From the NCBI GenBank assembly GCA_035403355.1, contig DAONFA010000017.1:1-44551 (forward strand): a stretch of 44,551 nucleotides of DNA, given 5' to 3'. The position numbers and the translations under genes are program-made. This DNA comes from Candidatus Cloacimonas sp. (GTDB lineage: Bacteria; Cloacimonadota; Cloacimonadia; Cloacimonadales; Cloacimonadaceae). Numbering within the stretch: position 1 is the stretch's first letter; each line of letters opens with the position of its first letter. The notes below the pieces were generated by a model that did no database searches, was not told the DNA's origin, and worked only from the letters and a program-made list of their open reading frames with translations. Below are positions 15,614 through 25,000 of the stretch, piece after piece.

Positions 15614-16537
15614 TCAGCCCAGTTCCTGCATTTTAAAAATATCGGGATGACGCGTGAAACGAAAAACGGTATCCCAAACTACTACAAATAACACCTTGGG
15701 ATCGTTATCTACCATCATCAGATAATGCCCTTGGGTATAGTCAATAAATTTCAATTCCTGCAGCCGATTATTAGTTAAATATAGCTTAACCGTGCAATAG
15801 GGCTGCTTAAATTTCTCAGCATATTCAGCTTGGGCATTATCTACAAAGATATAGGTTTGCAGATTCTCCAGAACATTAAGAATTTTAATCATTGCTCTGT
15901 TTGCCGGATAAATATTAAATTCCTGATGGGCATCGTGATAGGTCCATTGGTAACCCTCTCGGGTAAGAGTATATTTATTTTTCGGATGAGTAACTTCAAT
16001 TTTAAGCAGCTCATTCTCTTTATGGCTAACAATATGAGGAGAACGCCAATTAGCTAATTCCGCGTTGTAATTATTAGTAACTTTAGCTTTCAGCTGATAA
16101 ATTTTGGTGGAACCGGCATAGCGAAAATAATCATAGGGATTGTTCAGATTGCTGAACAGAGTATGAATGCTTTTGTGCCCGTCACTTACAATTATATGCA
16201 ATGCCTCTTCATCTTTCTGATGAAACTTTTCAATCGCTTCTTTACCTGTTCCCATTGGAGTTGTAGCATACTTAGCGGTAATCACCTCTCTGAAAAGATC
16301 GTGAATTTTTAAGCTATCCGCTTCCCAATGGACAGGGTATTCCAACCTCCAAATATTCTTTTGTTTAACCATTCTTAAAGTATCCTGCGCATCAAAAATC
16401 TCAATCCGTTTAATTGCCAAAGTATCCAAAGCAAAAACAGGAGCCAGTTTTTCTCTTGGACTGGTAGTTCTTAACAGAAAATATAATCCGATTAAGATAA
16501 TTAACAACAGCAGTAAAATTAGTTTAGACCTCTTCAT
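15614..16537 (-). CDS. DUF4340-like membrane-anchored protein
   Basis: A 307-residue protein with one N-terminal membrane segment (about residues 5-22, KLILLLLLIILIGLYFLL) and a beta-rich extracytoplasmic part containing WRLEYPVHWEADSLKI and a repeated pattern of short strands. This matches the DUF4340 type often encoded beside GldG-like ABC accessory genes. Its first 14 bases overlap the end of the GldG-like gene, which indicates coupling. It may be a periplasmic partner of the ABC complex; biochemical role unknown. Confidence 0.8.
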   Translation of the reverse strand: MKRSKLILLLLLIILIGLYFLLRTTSPREKLAPVFALDTLAIKRIEIFDAQDTLRMVKQKNIWRLEYPVHWEADSLKIHDLFREVITAKYATTPMGTGKEAIEKFHQKDEEALHIIVSDGHKSIHTLFSNLNNPYDYFRYAGSTKIYQLKAKVTNNYNAELANWRSPHIVSHKENELLKIEVTHPKNKYTLTREGYQWTYHDAHQEFNIYPANRAMIKILNVLENLQTYIFVDNAQAEYAEKFKQPYCTVKLYLTNNRLQELKFIDYTQGHYLMMVDNDPKVLFVVVWDTVFRFTRHPDIFKMQELG

Positions 16538-18098
16538 CTTGTAGCCCTATAGTGCGTTTACGATTTAGCGCAATTATGCCGCCAATGGCAATAAGAATTA
16601 AGGACGGTAAGATAGTTGCAGTAAGTTTTATTCCCAGTTTTATTCTTTGTTCCGTTTTTGCCGGATCACCCCAGGCAAGTTCTTTCTTATTAATATAATA
16701 AGGAATATCCAGAATACTTTCCTGCAAATGCCGAGACCTGATACTAAGCATATCATTGCGTTCCATCAGCCAGTCCACAGCATTAAGAATAAGCTGAAAG
16801 CGGTTATCATAAATAGGTTTATCGGAATCAACATAAAGTTCCCGATCTCCGAAAACAACTATCTTACCATCCTGAACGGTAGAAACGAAACCGGGATTGC
16901 GGGATTCGGGCTTATCGGTAAAATAGCTGGTAAATTTACCTTCCACAATTGCTCCAAGCGGAATAGGAGGATTTTGAAATACATCCGGATCGGGATGTAA
17001 AAACAAACGGGAATCCAATTGATAATCGGGTCCTTCCAAAAGAGCGCTTTTGGTAGAAGTAGCTAATATCGCTTGGAATTTCAAACCGGGCTTTCTGTTA
17101 AAAATGATGCCGTTACCCATATAAATTACGATGTTGGAAATATTGCGGGTAATGGGATGTTCTGAACCTCGCAGAACAGGATAAATCGGAAAAGAGATAT
17201 TGGTATCCACACCCATCTGTCTGGAATCGCAAAAAATATCCATAGCTAAGTCACTGCTGAACTTGATGCCGTAGTTTTCCAGAAAATCAAACAAGTTGGA
17301 CTGCAGTTCCCAAACCCGTTCACCGTCTGAAATAACTTTATCTGCTAAAACAACCAGTTTACCGCCTTTCATAATATATTGATCCAGATTGTAAAGTTGA
17401 ACAGGAGATAAAGAAGCATAGCCGGAATGAAAAATCAGCACCGGTGTTTGTGCCAGTGGTTCCATTAAATTGGTAAAATGGATATTGTAATTGGCACTGA
17501 GTTCATCAGCATATTTCTGTTTAGGCATCAATAAATATAGCGAATCCGCAAAAGCAGAAATATCTGGCAATGTATAACGCGAAATTTTCTGTATTTTCAG
17601 GGTCATTGCATATTCCAGCTGGCTTTGCATTTTAGGCAACACATTCATAGATTCAAAATTGCCCTGATATTCAAAAACGAGCCCATAGACAATTTCTTTG
17701 GTAGTTGTCTTATCATTTTCAAATATGCGGAAATACATTGTTCCGATTCCAAATTGATTAGCTTTGTTTTTCAGTTCTTCCTGCGTAGGTCCGTTAATTA
17801 CTTCGTAGTGGAATTTTCCTTTCCCGGCTTGTTTATATTCTTCTAAAAGGTCTTTCACATAACGGTCTAAAACCAGCATCTCAGCAGGCAGTTCCTTGCT
17901 GGTATATAATTTAACTACCATATTATCTTTCAATTTCCCTACCGCTTGCTTACTAACCGCAGAAAGGGAATATGCCTTATTCCTGGAAAAATCCCATCGG
18001 ACTTTAGCATAAGAACCAATCAGCAAAATCATCAAGATTAAAGCCAGCTTAATCAGCAAGTTGGATAATATGGAACCGGTTTTTTTGGGCTGTTTCAT
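16524..18098 (-). CDS. GldG-like ABC transporter accessory protein
   Basis: A 524-residue protein with an N-terminal membrane segment (about 10-28) and a large extracytoplasmic domain. It opens with the GldG-type block WDFSRNKAYSLSAVSKQAVGKL and VKLYTSKELP. A second membrane helix lies near the C-terminus (about 490-512, ILPSLILIAIGGIIAL). In Bacteroidota, GldG works with GldA and GldF and is required for gliding. Here it follows the permease by 2 bases and overlaps the DUF4340-like gene by 14. This is family assignment by pattern; no gliding function is implied. Confidence 0.85.
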   Translation of the reverse strand: MKQPKKTGSILSNLLIKLALILMILLIGSYAKVRWDFSRNKAYSLSAVSKQAVGKLKDNMVVKLYTSKELPAEMLVLDRYVKDLLEEYKQAGKGKFHYEVINGPTQEELKNKANQFGIGTMYFRIFENDKTTTKEIVYGLVFEYQGNFESMNVLPKMQSQLEYAMTLKIQKISRYTLPDISAFADSLYLLMPKQKYADELSANYNIHFTNLMEPLAQTPVLIFHSGYASLSPVQLYNLDQYIMKGGKLVVLADKVISDGERVWELQSNLFDFLENYGIKFSSDLAMDIFCDSRQMGVDTNISFPIYPVLRGSEHPITRNISNIVIYMGNGIIFNRKPGLKFQAILATSTKSALLEGPDYQLDSRLFLHPDPDVFQNPPIPLGAIVEGKFTSYFTDKPESRNPGFVSTVQDGKIVVFGDRELYVDSDKPIYDNRFQLILNAVDWLMERNDMLSIRSRHLQESILDIPYYINKKELAWGDPAKTEQRIKLGIKLTATILPSLILIAIGGIIALNRKRTIGLQDEEV

Positions 18099-18100
18099 CT

Positions 18101-18823
18101 TTAGCGCTCCTGCATCATATTCCTGCTTTGCAAATTAAACTGAGCCAGCAAAGCAAAAATAACTGTAACTGCAAGGAAAAAAAGAATATCCCGAGTATCT
18201 ATCACTCCCTTCAGAAAACTGCTCAAGTGATAATCAAAACTTAAGTATTGCACAACCGGTAACAGAGAAAAAGGCAATATGGGTAAAATAAATTTCAATA
18301 CATAAAAAACAGCCGAAATAAGCAACGCAAGCACAAAAGCAAGAATTTGATTACTGGGAAAACTGGAGGCAAAGACACCAATAGCAGTATATGCCAAACC
18401 GGCAAAAACAAGCCCGATATAGCCACAAATAATAGCTCCATAATCAATTCCTTCGCCGAAAATGACAATTATGCCGAAAAACACTAAAGAAAGGACTAAA
18501 ATCGTTAATATCTGCAAAAAGACAGCCAGAATTTTTCCCCAGATAATGGAGGAAAGTTTTACCGGTAAAGTAGATAGTAATTCCAAAGTTCCGCTCTGTC
18601 TTTCTTTGGCTATGCTGCCCATAGTGATGGCAGGAATATAAAACAAAAAGACAATATGGATAATTTCAAATAAAAATCGCAATTCCGCTCTGGCTATTTT
18701 AAACACCATATTGGAAAAAATGAGACCGATAATAACTAAAAACAGGATAAAGACAATATAAGTGGAAACAGAACGCAGGGCAAGTTCATAGTCCTTTTTG
18801 GCAATTGTGAAAACTGTTCTCAT
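18101..18823 (-). CDS. ABC-2 type permease (GldF-like)
   Basis: A 240-residue integral membrane protein with about six helices. It includes the conserved ABC-2 block AITMGSIAKERQSGTLELLSTLPVKLSSIIWGK between the second and third. It would form the membrane channel for the adjacent ATPase. Its start overlaps the ATPase stop by 4 bases (ATGA at 18820-18823), and the GldG-like gene starts 2 bases after its stop. Substrate unknown. Confidence 0.9.
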   Translation of the reverse strand: MRTVFTIAKKDYELALRSVSTYIVFILFLVIIGLIFSNMVFKIARAELRFLFEIIHIVFLFYIPAITMGSIAKERQSGTLELLSTLPVKLSSIIWGKILAVFLQILTILVLSLVFFGIIVIFGEGIDYGAIICGYIGLVFAGLAYTAIGVFASSFPSNQILAFVLALLISAVFYVLKFILPILPFSLLPVVQYLSFDYHLSSFLKGVIDTRDILFFLAVTVIFALLAQFNLQSRNMMQER

Positions 18824-19848
18824 TTCTGCTCCTTAATTTCTTCTGCTGCATCAGGTTCATTTAGTTCTACCGGAGATATTTCTTCCTGATTTGCATTTTC
18901 GGACAGTTCAGATTCGCTACTGTCCGCTCCTGTAAGTTCATAGAAAATAGATTCCAAACTTATATTGCCGGAGGATAATTCTAAAATCAGCCAACCCTTG
19001 TCACTAATAAAGCGTGAAAGTTCCTGCCGTAAATCTATCTCGGGTGTTTCATAAAATACAATTTTACAGCTGTTTTCATCCCGGGATAAGATTTCCAGCT
19101 CTAAAGAAGGATGCAAAGCTAAAAAAGCAGAAAAATCTATATTCTCACCTTGCACTTCCAGATTGAGTATTTTACTTCTTTTCAGGTAACCGGGCAATTT
19201 TTCAATAGCATCATCCACAATAATTTTACCTTTACTAATGATTACCACTCTATCACATAATGCCTGCACTTCCTGCATAATATGGCTGGAAAGCAACACC
19301 ATTTTTTCTTTCCCCAAGTTACGGATAAGTTCACGAATTTCAATAATTTGATTGGGGTCAAGACCGGAGGTTGGTTCATCCAGAATTAAAATCCGGGGGT
19401 CGTGTAAAATTGCCTGTGCCAGACCTGTTCTTTGTCTATAGCCCTTGGAAAGAGTTCCAATTCTTTGAAATAATACTTCTTTCAGTCCACAGTTTTTTAC
19501 TACGAATTTTAAGCGTTCCTGAAAATAATCCCTTTTCAACCGGCGTAAAGAGGCAAAATATGCTAACGCTTCAAACACCGTCATATCATCATAAAGAGGA
19601 TTTTGTTCCGGTAAATAGCCAATTTGCCTGCTGGCTTTTAGCGGATCGGCAAAAATGCTTACTCCATCAATTTCTATGTTTCCGGAATTTGGTTGCAGGT
19701 AACCTACCATCATTCTTAAAGTGGTAGTTTTTCCAGCACCGTTAGGACCTAAAAATCCGACTATTTCCTGATCTCTGATACAGAAACTGATTTCATCCAC
19801 AGCTTTAAGAGAACCGAAATTGCGGCTTAGTTTATCTATCTTGATCAT
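18820..19848 (-). CDS. ABC transporter ATPase (GldA/NatA-like)
   Basis: A 342-residue nucleotide-binding subunit. Walker A is GPNGAGKTT (about 34-42), the signature is LSKGYRQRTGLAQAI near 135, and Walker B is RILILDEPTSGLDP. The H-loop is in VLLSSHIMQEV. Beyond the ATPase core is a regulatory-type region (about 220-305) and then an acidic, low-complexity tail of about 35 residues rich in Glu, Ser and Asn. The start is one base after the stop of the membrane fusion protein, so all four subunits are coupled. Confidence 0.93.
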   Translation of the reverse strand: MIKIDKLSRNFGSLKAVDEISFCIRDQEIVGFLGPNGAGKTTTLRMMVGYLQPNSGNIEIDGVSIFADPLKASRQIGYLPEQNPLYDDMTVFEALAYFASLRRLKRDYFQERLKFVVKNCGLKEVLFQRIGTLSKGYRQRTGLAQAILHDPRILILDEPTSGLDPNQIIEIRELIRNLGKEKMVLLSSHIMQEVQALCDRVVIISKGKIIVDDAIEKLPGYLKRSKILNLEVQGENIDFSAFLALHPSLELEILSRDENSCKIVFYETPEIDLRQELSRFISDKGWLILELSSGNISLESIFYELTGADSSESELSENANQEEISPVELNEPDAAEEIKEQK

Positions 19849-19849
19849 T

Positions 19850-21022
19850 TTACATCATTAAGTTATTATTATTATTGGTAACCGGTTCATTCAGTAAAAT
19901 CTGATCCCCTTCTTTTAATCCTTCCAATACTTCTACCTGCAATAAATCATTAGTACCAAGTTTAATGGGAGTAACAGTATAATTGGGAATGGGAGCAGTT
20001 TTCCCCTTGTTATTGCTATTTGTCTCTTTTGCAGGGCTTTTGGTCTCTTTAACCAGATATACAATATCCTGATTTATATCATTACTGAAAACAGCTCTAA
20101 TGGGAATAACCAATACATTTTTTCGGGAATCAGCTAAAATAGTTACATTAGCTGTCATCCCGGGTTTAACGATTTTCCCGCTGGCATTAAGATTAATTTC
20201 AATGGGAAAAACCTTGGCATTGTTTTCTACAATTGCCTGAGGAGCAATTTTAACTACTTTGCCCTCATAATGTTCATAAGGAAGAGCATCCAAGCTAATT
20301 TCCGCTTTCTGATTCAGTTTAAACTTGGAAATATCCACTTCGTTGATGTTACTCTTCACAATCATTTTATTCAAATCGGCAATTTTCATTATCACAGTGC
20401 CTTCACCATAACTGGTTAAACTGGATTGAACCATTTCCCCTTCATTAATATTCCGCTCTATAACAACTCCACTGGCAGTAGCATAAACCCGGGTAACTTT
20501 TCCTGGAACATCCAGATCCCGAATCATTTCATATTGACTGCTGGCTTGAGCATATTCAATTTCTGCTTCTTTAAGGGCATCTGATGTTTTATTATATTCA
20601 TCTTGGGAAATATACTGCTTTTGCAACAGGATTGTTTTATCTGCCAAATCCTTCCGGGCATTTGCCAGATTCATTTCTGCCTTTTGCAGCATCGCCTTGG
20701 TGTTAAACAAGGTATTTGCCTGATTGTAATCCGGCTCAATATCAGCAATTACTTGTCCCGAAGTAACATAATCATTTTCCCCGGCATAAAACTTAACGAT
20801 TTTACCGCTTACCTTGGATTTTAACGAAACAACTATTTCCGGTTGCACTTCTCCTGTTATCACTATCCGGGAAGAAATATCTCCCCGCTTTACAGCATAT
20901 ATTTCCGTGTCCGTTTGCTTTGTTGATGCCGGTTGCTTTTTCTTACCGCAGGTTTTAACTGACAATAAAATGAGCAAGATCAGAACCGCAATAACTACTA
21001 TAATCCACCATTTCTTACGCAT
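19850..21022 (-). CDS. HlyD/RND-type periplasmic membrane fusion protein
   Basis: A 390-residue adaptor with one N-terminal membrane anchor (about 4-25). A biotinyl-lipoyl-like half follows (GEVQPEIVVSLKSKVSGKIV), then a coiled-coil hairpin (about 105-170), the second lipoyl half and beta-barrel domains, and a low-complexity Asn-rich end. Such adaptors join inner-membrane transporters to outer-membrane channels; no outer-membrane TolC-like gene is in the window. First gene of the ABC/GldG operon. A TTGACA box lies upstream on the minus strand at 21083-21088. Putting this adaptor with a GldAFG-like ABC system is uncommon to my knowledge. Confidence 0.9.
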   Translation of the reverse strand: MRKKWWIIVVIAVLILLILLSVKTCGKKKQPASTKQTDTEIYAVKRGDISSRIVITGEVQPEIVVSLKSKVSGKIVKFYAGENDYVTSGQVIADIEPDYNQANTLFNTKAMLQKAEMNLANARKDLADKTILLQKQYISQDEYNKTSDALKEAEIEYAQASSQYEMIRDLDVPGKVTRVYATASGVVIERNINEGEMVQSSLTSYGEGTVIMKIADLNKMIVKSNINEVDISKFKLNQKAEISLDALPYEHYEGKVVKIAPQAIVENNAKVFPIEINLNASGKIVKPGMTANVTILADSRKNVLVIPIRAVFSNDINQDIVYLVKETKSPAKETNSNNKGKTAPIPNYTVTPIKLGTNDLLQVEVLEGLKEGDQILLNEPVTNNNNNLMM

Positions 21023-21483
21023 AATACCTTTTTCCTGAATGTGTTATTATTTGTAAAACAAAAGTTGGCAAAGGGAATATTGTGTCAACTGAAAAAAGGG
21101 CAAGAGAGCAAGAAGTTAAGAAGTAGATAGGAAAAGAGAGCTGAGGGACAAAATAAAATTTCAAGATGAAAGCTTTGCTCCGGTCCTTATCTGGATTTAT
21201 AAAATTATCTTGTGGATTGTGTTTAAATACCTGTTACAAGGTCATTTCCTTAACGACTCTTTAACGCTCCTTTAACGATACATTTACTTTGCTAAGGAGT
21301 CGTTAAAGAAGTTATCAAGAAGCATAAAAGATTTAGCTTGGCAGGGAATAATGAGCCGTGTAAATATAATTATCTGCTGTCAATGTAGTTCAGGAAAGCT
21401 GAAATAAAAAGAAAATAGAATTTTGGTTGACTTATATCCTGCTATGAAAAAAAAGGGATTTTACGAAAATTAGTGGTGAGACA
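21023..21483. other. 461-base divergent intergenic region
   Basis: Separates the leftward transporter operon from the rightward ptsN group. It holds a minus-strand TTGACA (21083-21088) facing the membrane fusion gene, an 11-base-phased repeat block (21250-21306, listed separately) and a plus-strand TTGACT (21427-21432) before ptsN. Between 21100 and 21235 the DNA is purine-rich then AT-rich, and I see no gene or RNA in it. Confidence 0.6.
21250..21306. promoter_or_regulatory. Phased TTAACG repeats with inverted copy (operator-like)
   Basis: TTAACG occurs at 21250-21255, 21261-21266 and 21272-21277, exactly 11 bases apart, so all lie on one face of the helix. An inverted copy CGTTAA is at 21301-21306. 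The first and last are part of a perfect 10-bp inverted repeat, TTAACGACTC (21250-21259) and GAGTCGTTAA (21297-21306). This is the usual architecture of a multimeric protein-binding site. It could control the transporter operon, ptsN or both. Confidence 0.55.
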
Positions 21484-21957
21484 ATGAACAAGCTTTTTAT
21501 GCCCGAACTGATTAAGATTGTAGAACAGTTCGAAAACAAAAATGCCTGCCTGCAATATATGGCTAACCTGCTTTCGGAAAGTGGTTGTTTAAGTTTTCCA
21601 GACCGTTTTCTGGCTGCAGTAAAAGGAAGAGAAGAAATAATGAGTACCGGTATCGGCAGAGGAATTGCTATCCCTCATGCCAGGGACTTAACTGTTAGTT
21701 GTTTACGCATTGCGGTTTGTTTGGTGAAACAGGATTTGGAATTTACCAGTTTAGATAATTCACCTGTCCATCTGGTATTTATGATTGCCGTTCCGCAAAG
21801 TTCTAATCAGGACTATATGAAAATATTACGTTCGCTCTCTGAATTTTTAAGGCAGGATGAAAACAGGGAAATATTATTACAAGCCAAAGACGAAAGAGAT
21901 TTGTATGAAAAAGTTCAAATTCTTGAAGAAAAGTTGCTTCCTGAGCTTGGTGTTTAG
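21484..21957 (+). CDS. ptsN: PTS EIIA-Ntr-like regulatory phosphocarrier
   Basis: A 157-residue EIIA domain of the mannitol/fructose-Ntr type. The phospho-accepting histidine is in GIGRGIAIPHAR (His65), followed by the typical LVFMIAVPQSSNQDYMKILRSLSEFL block. With no sugar permease nearby it is more likely regulatory (PtsN-like) than a sugar transporter part, in which case phosphorylation state would carry nitrogen or carbon signals; that role is inferred from the family. GTGAG lies just upstream of the ATG. The start of the PorV/PorQ-like gene lies inside its last 53 bases. Confidence 0.88.
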   Translation: MNKLFMPELIKIVEQFENKNACLQYMANLLSESGCLSFPDRFLAAVKGREEIMSTGIGRGIAIPHARDLTVSCLRIAVCLVKQDLEFTSLDNSPVHLVFMIAVPQSSNQDYMKILRSLSEFLRQDENREILLQAKDERDLYEKVQILEEKLLPELGV

Positions 21958-22876
21958 CTTTCTTTTGATAATGCCATTATTGGGACAGCATCAGGATGCC
22001 GGAACTACCGGTTTTTCCACTTTGAAGATTATTTATTCTGCCAGAGCTAATGGTATGGGACAAGCGATGCTGGGAAGGGCAAAAAACTTTGACGGTATGC
22101 AGTTTAATCCTGCTTCAATCCTCAGAGTTCCCAATCAAGGTGTCTCTACTACTTTGGCAGACCATTTTGTTGGTTCCGGAGGCGGTTCTGTCAGCTATTT
22201 GGTACCCAAAAACATTTATACTTCTTACGGTTTTTTTCTTAATTACTGGAATTCGGGGTCCATTGATAGAACAGATATAGGTGCTAACGGAGAATTTATT
22301 GAGCTTAACGATACTTTTTCCGCTCAGGATATTTTAGCCGGTTTCACTTTGGCGAAATTTGTAAGCCCTGCTTTAGATGCAGGGGGAAGTTTTAAACTTG
22401 TTTTAGACCAGATAGACGGTAAATCTGCATCTGCCGCTTTATTAGATTTCGGCATTTTACATCATACTGCCAACGAACGCATAAAAGTAGGCCTGGCAGC
22501 CCGAAATTTGGGATTTCAGCTTACTCATTATACCGATAAAAATTTTTCGGAAGGTATTCCTCTTACTTATGGAGCAGGTTTAGGCATTGATGTAGGGAAA
22601 AATACTCTGCTGAATATTGATTTAACTAAGGCAAACGGAGAGAATTTTATCGGTAAATTCGGAGTGGAGCAACAAGTTCATCCTTCCCTTGTCCTTAGAG
22701 GTGGTTTTAAAACCAATGCGGGTGACTATGCTATGGGAGGAAATTTGGGTTGGAGTTCCGGAATCAGTTTAGGACTGGGTTGGGTTTGGAAAAAAATATC
22801 CTTGGATTACGCCGTTGCCTCTTACGGAGATTTGGGTTTAACGAATCAAGTAAGTATCAGATATAATATAGAATAA
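21905..22876 (+). CDS. PorV/PorQ-like outer-membrane barrel protein
   Basis: A 323-residue secreted beta-barrel protein. The signal peptide is at residues 1-27 (MKKFKFLKKSCFLSLVFSFL then LIMPLLG). The barrel has the family opening ARANGMGQAMLGRAKNFDGMQFNPA and alternating amphipathic strands to a C-terminal IRYNIE. PorV and PorQ relatives hold or shuttle T9SS cargo at the outer membrane. The ATG at 21905 is the only start that keeps the signal peptide, so its first 53 bases overlap the end of ptsN in another frame. A longer frame opening at 21857 would add 16 residues ahead of the signal sequence and is less likely. Confidence 0.85.
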   Translation: MKKFKFLKKSCFLSLVFSFLLIMPLLGQHQDAGTTGFSTLKIIYSARANGMGQAMLGRAKNFDGMQFNPASILRVPNQGVSTTLADHFVGSGGGSVSYLVPKNIYTSYGFFLNYWNSGSIDRTDIGANGEFIELNDTFSAQDILAGFTLAKFVSPALDAGGSFKLVLDQIDGKSASAALLDFGILHHTANERIKVGLAARNLGFQLTHYTDKNFSEGIPLTYGAGLGIDVGKNTLLNIDLTKANGENFIGKFGVEQQVHPSLVLRGGFKTNAGDYAMGGNLGWSSGISLGLGWVWKKISLDYAVASYGDLGLTNQVSIRYNIE

Positions 22877-22888
22877 TTACAAGTCAGG

Positions 22889-24991
22889 ATGAATTTGGAA
22901 AGCAGCCGTTTTTTATTGGAATTGGGATGTGAAGAGCTCCCGGAAAAGCAAATAGCTATTGCCTGCAATAGCGTTAATTCATCTTTTGCCGATTTTTTGA
23001 AGGTTAATAAACTGAGCTGTAAAAACTATACTGTAAGCGGAACTCCACGCCGTATCTTTCTTGATGCTATTGCTGTGGAGGCAAGTCAAAAAGAGGAAGA
23101 AATCCTGAAAATCGGACCCGCGGTAAATATCGCTTACGATGCTGAAGGCAAATTAACCCCTGCGGGACAGGGCTTTCTAAAAAAAAATGCAGTGCAGGAA
23201 GAAGCAATATTCATTCAGGAAACGGAAAAAGGCAGGTTTCTGGCAGTAAAATATCTGAAACCGGGATTAACAACGGTAGAATTATTACAAAGCTGGATTC
23301 CGGCAATGATTTTACAAATACCTTTTGAAAAAAAAATGACCTGGAGTCAGCCGGAATTTACCTTTTCCCGTCCTTTGCGTTGGCTTTTAATTCTTTGGAA
23401 TGATATACCGTTATCTTTGCCTTTTTTTAATGTCCCTTGCGGGAATATTACTTATGGCAACCGTTTTTTAGGGTTGGAAAAGAGCATCCCTATTAATAAG
23501 GCAGAAGAATATCTTCCTGCCTTGCGCGAACATAAAGTTATTGCTGATATTGAAGAACGCAGAACAGAAATAACTAACCAGCTGGCAAATATGTTTCCGG
23601 AAGGAGATTATCAGGTTATCCCCAATCGCAATTTGATTGAAACCGTAATGAATTTGGTAGAATTTCCTACTGCCGTAACGGGACAATTTGATAAAAAATA
23701 TTTGTCACTGCCGGATAAAATAATAATCAGCACTATCAGTCAAGCACAAAAGTATTTTGCCGTGCAAGATAAACAGGGTAATTTAAGCAACCGGTTTGTT
23801 TTTATTGCTAACGGAAATCCGGAACACATCCAAATTATCAGGCAAGGCAATGAAAAGGTTGTAAATGCCCGCTTAGCTGATGCTTTGTGGTATTGGAATG
23901 AAGATACTAAGCACCCGCTGCAGAATTGGACCCTGCACTTGGATAATGTTATTTTCCAGGCAAAACTGGGAACGATGGCAGAAAAAACAAAGCGTATAAT
24001 CCACTTGGTAACTGCCTTGGCTGAAGAACTGCAACTAACCGAAACACAAAAAGCAAAAGCTATTCGCTGTGCGGAACTCTGCAAAGCGGATTTAGTTACT
24101 AATATGCTGGGAGAAAAGGAATTTACAAAACTCCAGGGATATATCGGCAAACAATATGCTTTAGCTTCCGGAGAAGATGAAGAAGTAGCAGAAGGTATTT
24201 ATGAACACTATATGCCCCGCAGTGCCAATGATAAACTACCTTCTACAATAGCGGGAACCCTTGTTGCCATTGCAGATAAAATTGATACTGTAGCTGGAAT
24301 TATCGGAATCGGTATGCTGCCAACCGGTAGTGGCGATCCTTTTGCCTTAAGACGCGCTGCCAATGGAATAGTGCAAATTGTCAGTTTCCGGAAATGGGAT
24401 TTAGACCTCTTTGCTTTTGCGGATAGAGCTTTGGCATTGATTAACCGACAAACGGAACTGGATATTAATGCTTACCCCAATGTGCATAACTTTTTGGAAC
24501 AAAGGATTACAGGATTGCTGAAAACAAACGGTATCGCTTATGATGTAATAGATAGCGTTATGCACATTGATAAAAGCCATCTGCACGATTTGGAAAATAG
24601 AGCAGAGGCATTAAATGACCTTAAAGGAAAAGATGATTTTATTCATTTGGTAATAGGATTTAAACGGGTAGCCAATATAATTGCCGAAACGAAGGAATTT
24701 ATTCCTCTGCAGAAGGATAAACTGCTTGAACCGGAAGAAATTAACCTGTATCAATCGCTCCAGGTACTTCATCAGGATATTGATTCCGCTTTACAAAAAA
24801 AGGATTATCCCCTGGCTTTGCAAAAACTGATTCAATTCGGTAAAGTGATAGATGATTTCTTCGCTGCCGTGCTGGTAAATTGTGAAGATAAAACTATAAG
24901 TGCCAATAGGCATTCCCTGCTGAGGGAAGTGAAAAAAGAATTTTTAAGGGTTGCAGACCTGTCTTTGATCGTTCTGGAAACCGGACAATAG
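22889..24991 (+). CDS. glyS: Glycyl-tRNA synthetase beta subunit
   Basis: The tRNA-recognising beta subunit of the two-subunit bacterial glycyl-tRNA synthetase. The 700-residue length is typical. Recognised blocks are FLLELGCEELPEK at the N-terminus, VSGTPRRIFLDA, KKMTWSQPEFTFSRPLRWLLIL, FPEGDYQVIPNRNLIETVMNLVEFPTAV, and the GGDPFALRRAANG-like GSGDPFALRRAANGI. The C-terminal DALR-type anticodon region contains KRVANI. The alpha subunit gene (glyQ), often directly upstream, is not in the window. It starts 12 bases after the PorV/PorQ-like gene and 9 bases before pta. Confidence 0.95.
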   Translation: MNLESSRFLLELGCEELPEKQIAIACNSVNSSFADFLKVNKLSCKNYTVSGTPRRIFLDAIAVEASQKEEEILKIGPAVNIAYDAEGKLTPAGQGFLKKNAVQEEAIFIQETEKGRFLAVKYLKPGLTTVELLQSWIPAMILQIPFEKKMTWSQPEFTFSRPLRWLLILWNDIPLSLPFFNVPCGNITYGNRFLGLEKSIPINKAEEYLPALREHKVIADIEERRTEITNQLANMFPEGDYQVIPNRNLIETVMNLVEFPTAVTGQFDKKYLSLPDKIIISTISQAQKYFAVQDKQGNLSNRFVFIANGNPEHIQIIRQGNEKVVNARLADALWYWNEDTKHPLQNWTLHLDNVIFQAKLGTMAEKTKRIIHLVTALAEELQLTETQKAKAIRCAELCKADLVTNMLGEKEFTKLQGYIGKQYALASGEDEEVAEGIYEHYMPRSANDKLPSTIAGTLVAIADKIDTVAGIIGIGMLPTGSGDPFALRRAANGIVQIVSFRKWDLDLFAFADRALALINRQTELDINAYPNVHNFLEQRITGLLKTNGIAYDVIDSVMHIDKSHLHDLENRAEALNDLKGKDDFIHLVIGFKRVANIIAETKEFIPLQKDKLLEPEEINLYQSLQVLHQDIDSALQKKDYPLALQKLIQFGKVIDDFFAAVLVNCEDKTISANRHSLLREVKKEFLRVADLSLIVLETGQ

Positions 24992-25000
24992 GAATAAGTT

